64,000 bases of DNA. Source: Bradyrhizobium embrapense (GTDB taxonomy: Bacteria > Pseudomonadota > Alphaproteobacteria > Rhizobiales > Xanthobacteraceae). Within the stretch, counting starts at the first letter, position 1, and each line of letters opens with the position of its first letter. The DNA lies in contig NZ_LFIP02000013.1 in assembly GCF_001189235.2 (NCBI RefSeq), positions 1 through 64,000 of the forward strand, written 5' to 3'. The notes beneath the pieces are model-generated. The model did not search any database, had not been told where the DNA came from, and worked only from the letters and a program-made list of their open reading frames with translations. This document shows positions 62,011-64,000 of this stretch, piece by piece. The translations under genes and the position numbers were made by a program.

Positions 62011-63105
62011 ATGCGCGGATGCCAGGGACATGCGGTTGCAATGACTAGGCAAGAGTCGCACGCAACCCAATCGCCCAGCCGAATGCTCCCTGGCTTTGCG
62101 CAGCGGATATTCCCGCCGCATTCGATCGCAGCTATCGCGGCCGAGCTTCGCGCGCAGGGCATTGATCCATCTGAGGTTCTCGACGGCACCGGGCTTGTCA
62201 TCGCGCAGCTTGAGTCGCATACGACGCGAATATCCTATCGGCAGCTCGACACGTTGATCCGCAACGCGCTGCGGCTGACAAGAGACCCTGCCATCGCGTT
62301 GCGTTCCGGAGCACGAATGCATGTCACCGCCTATGGCATGTACGGATACGCCCTGCTGAGCAGTGCAACGCACGCGGAGGCGCGCGACTTCGCTGCGCGA
62401 TACATCCGCGTGGTGGGTCCGTTCTGCGATTTCGGTCTCTCTTATGCTGGCGAGACGGTGGTGGCCACGTTCCAGCCCATGCACTGGCCGAATCCGACCG
62501 AGAGCGTGCATCGCTTCGCGGTTGAGTTCGCACTGGCCGCACATCTGACGACCGTTCGCGACCGTTCCGGTCAGGGCTTCGGGTTTTCGCGCGTGCTGGT
62601 CGACTACGCAACGCCGCCGTCCGCCGCGACGTATCGTGATCTCTTCGGGTGCCCGGTGCTGTTCAATCAGCATCATTGTGGATACGAATACGCGCGCAAC
62701 GACGGCCCGCGGGCGCTGGCAAATCCGCGTACCCATGCCATGGCGCGGGAGATGTGCGAGGAGATCCTAAGCGAGGTGAACCGCGCCGGCGGCGTTGCTG
62801 CCGATATCCGCCGGATACTGATTGAGCAGCCGGGTCGCTATCCGAGCATCGAGGCGATCGCCGAGCAACTCGATATCTATCCCCGCGCGCTGCGGCGCAG
62901 GCTCGAGGCAGAGGGAACCTCGTATCGCAGCCTGCTTTCCGAGGTGCGCATGCGCCTCGCGATCGAGTATCTTCGCAAGACGCGCATGACCAATGAGGAA
63001 ATCGCGAGCCGCCTCGGCTACAGCGACGCGGCCAACTTCCGCCACGCCTTCTTGCGCTGGACCGGCAGGAATCCATCCGAATTCCGCGGCGACGAGGGTC
63101 TTTGA
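62011..63105 (+). CDS. AraC-family regulator 2
   Basis: A close paralogue of the regulator at 57310. It shares RISYRQLDTLIRNALRL, YGMYGYALLSSAT, HWPNPTESVHRFAVEFAL, and the complete double-HTH domain (LDIYPRALRRRLEAEGTSYR, EEIASRLGYSDAANFRHAF). ATG 62011 has GGAG 8 bases upstream; ATG 62041 is also possible. It is divergent from the acetoacetate decarboxylase operon and may control it. Confidence 0.88.
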   Translation: MRGCQGHAVAMTRQESHATQSPSRMLPGFAQRIFPPHSIAAIAAELRAQGIDPSEVLDGTGLVIAQLESHTTRISYRQLDTLIRNALRLTRDPAIALRSGARMHVTAYGMYGYALLSSATHAEARDFAARYIRVVGPFCDFGLSYAGETVVATFQPMHWPNPTESVHRFAVEFALAAHLTTVRDRSGQGFGFSRVLVDYATPPSAATYRDLFGCPVLFNQHHCGYEYARNDGPRALANPRTHAMAREMCEEILSEVNRAGGVAADIRRILIEQPGRYPSIEAIAEQLDIYPRALRRRLEAEGTSYRSLLSEVRMRLAIEYLRKTRMTNEEIASRLGYSDAANFRHAFLRWTGRNPSEFRGDEGL

Positions 63106-63136
63106 CCCCGAGATATCCAGGGGGCTTCGCCGGCTG

Positions 63137-63173
63137 TGTCCGTAGTTCACCGCCAAACTGGTTCAATCGAACC
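63137..63173 (+). repeat. 37-bp element, copy B
   Basis: TGTCCGTAGTTCACC followed by CCAAACTGGTTCAATCGAACC in outline; 31 bases after the AraC 2 stop, similar in position to copy A. Bases 63106-63409 have no gene: they hold copies B and C and a terminator. Confidence 0.65.
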
Positions 63174-63242
63174 TTTTGCGCGGCCGAAGCGGGCGTAAGC
63201 TCGGCGCCGTGGTTGCGCTCGCGATCGCGTTCTCCCAACCTG

Positions 63243-63270
63243 GACCGCCCTCCCTCGGCGGTCTTTTTTT
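63243..63270 (+). terminator. Terminator of AraC regulator 2
   Basis: GACCGCC (63243-63249) pairs with GGCGGTC (63257-63263) over a 7-base loop, followed by seven T. Confidence 0.9.
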
Positions 63271-63278
63271 GGCGGTCT

Positions 63279-63314
63279 TGTCCGGAACTCACCTGCAAAC
63301 GGACCAATCGAACC
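63279..63314 (+). repeat. 36-bp element, copy C
   Basis: Begins TGTCCGGAACTCACC, ends CAATCGAACC, one base shorter than A and B. It is 96 bases before the GTG start of AraC regulator 3 and so may act as its operator. Confidence 0.6.
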
Positions 63315-63409
63315 TTCCGCTGCCGGGTCCGGCTCACTAGCCTCACGGCAGCTTGCGGGGGTCAGATTGCGGGGCCCGAAGCAGGCGCGGAAGGCGGACG
63401 AGGACGCTC

Positions 63410-64000
63410 GTGTATCACCCGTCACCAAATCTCCTGCAGTGTCTTTATTCGCCGCAGCGGATCGCCGCGGTGGTGGACGTCCTAGTCGAGGAGGGGATCT
63501 CAGCGTCGCGCGCGCTCGGCGCGACCAATTTGAGGCGTGCTGACCTCAGGGATTCGTCGGTGCGCGTCTCCTATCGGCAGGTCGAAACGGTCTTTCGCAA
63601 TGCGATGCGGCTGTCGCGGAATCCGGCGATTGCGTTTCGCGCCGGAGAACGAATGCATGTCATGGCTTACGGCATGTACGGATATGCCATGCTGAGCAGC
63701 CCGACGCGGGCCGGAGTCATCGACTTTGCGGCCAAGTATGGTCGGATCCTCGGAACGGTCGCCGACATCGACTTCACCCGCAAGGGCGATACGGTGAGCT
63801 GCCTGCTCGAGCCGTTGCTTTCGCGCGATCCGGCCGATGACGTCTATCGGTTCGCGCTCGAGTTCGCCTTTGCGACCTATCAGACGCTGAGCCGCGACGT
63901 TTATGGCAACGCGTTCCGCTTCTTGAAGCTGAGCGCCGCCTATGCGTCGCCGCCGCACGCCGCGACCTACGATCGCATCTTCCAGTGTCCGGTCGAGTTC
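63410..64000 (+). CDS. AraC-family regulator 3, cut by the window end
   Basis: From GTG 63410 (GAGGA 5 bases upstream) the frame stays open to the last base (197 codons). YHPSPNLLQCLYSPQRIAAV and RVSYRQVETVFRNAMRLSRN, then AYGMYGYAMLSSPTRAG match the N-terminal domain of regulators 1 and 2. The HTH domain lies beyond the window. It is the third tandem paralogue and more divergent (about half of the aligned positions). Confidence 0.85.
   Translation, partial: MYHPSPNLLQCLYSPQRIAAVVDVLVEEGISASRALGATNLRRADLRDSSVRVSYRQVETVFRNAMRLSRNPAIAFRAGERMHVMAYGMYGYAMLSSPTRAGVIDFAAKYGRILGTVADIDFTRKGDTVSCLLEPLLSRDPADDVYRFALEFAFATYQTLSRDVYGNAFRFLKLSAAYASPPHAATYDRIFQCPVEF

Overview
The window is GC-rich DNA that looks like a Rhizobiales chromosome, most likely Bradyrhizobium or a close relative. 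The indications are a DUF3551 protein, a DUF2934 protein, DUF6894-type small proteins, many GGAAC-N16/17-CGTT boxes of the alphaproteobacterial general-stress sigma factor EcfG, an initiator tRNA with an A-U pair in the anticodon stem, and palindromic extragenic repeats. The genus is inferred from composition and families; no search was run.

Layout. (1) 0.4-3.6 kb: a GMC alcohol oxidase/dehydrogenase and a coniferyl-aldehyde-type dehydrogenase. (2) 3.9-6.7 kb: tRNA-fMet, then a decayed integration zone holding a broken serine recombinase that reads into the tRNA, a DNA-ligase-D remnant and small hypothetical genes. (3) 6.7-23.0 kb: a 16-gene minus-strand cassette, tightly coupled by 4-base stop/start overlaps. 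It runs from inositol-1-phosphate synthase through a phosphatase, four related CgeB-like glycosyltransferases, one GT4 glycosyltransferase, a nucleotidyltransferase, a methyltransferase, an unusual permuted glycoside hydrolase, phosphopentomutase, three sugar-nucleotide SDR enzymes and a B12/radical SAM enzyme to a Nudix hydrolase. It has no flippase, polymerase or membrane transferase, so it probably makes a soluble methylated oligosaccharide or glycoside. A perfect EcfG-type box precedes it and a related weaker box lies inside it. (4) 23-36.6 kb: stress-type accessory genes, including two of three CRP-like regulators, DUF305, Nramp-like, SDR, ADH, a Gly-rich secreted protein and an iron-permease-like protein, many behind EcfG-type boxes. 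(5) 36.7-46.2 kb: a periplasmic PQQ (lanthanide-type) alcohol dehydrogenase module with HbpS-like protein, XoxJ-like binding protein and two cytochromes c, then a cytochrome c oxidase operon of caa3 type. Both modules have EcfG-type boxes. (6) 46.3-50.2 kb: a graveyard of truncated genes and a tRNA 3'-end-like remnant, which may be the far end of an island that began at tRNA-fMet. (7) 50.5-64 kb: catabolic genes. These are an acyl-CoA synthetase, a DUF3100 transporter/M20 amidohydrolase/L-serine ammonia-lyase operon, CaiB transferase, 3-hydroxyacyl-CoA dehydrogenase and acetoacetate decarboxylase, interspersed with three paralogous AraC regulators (the last cut by the window end) and three copies of a 36-37 bp element.

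How it fits together. Sections 3-5 read as a general-stress island: sugar-derived protectant synthesis, small stress proteins, an alternative electron input (PQQ dehydrogenase and cytochromes c) and an alternative terminal oxidase. The shared promoter class is the strongest unifying signal and can be seen directly in the sequence.
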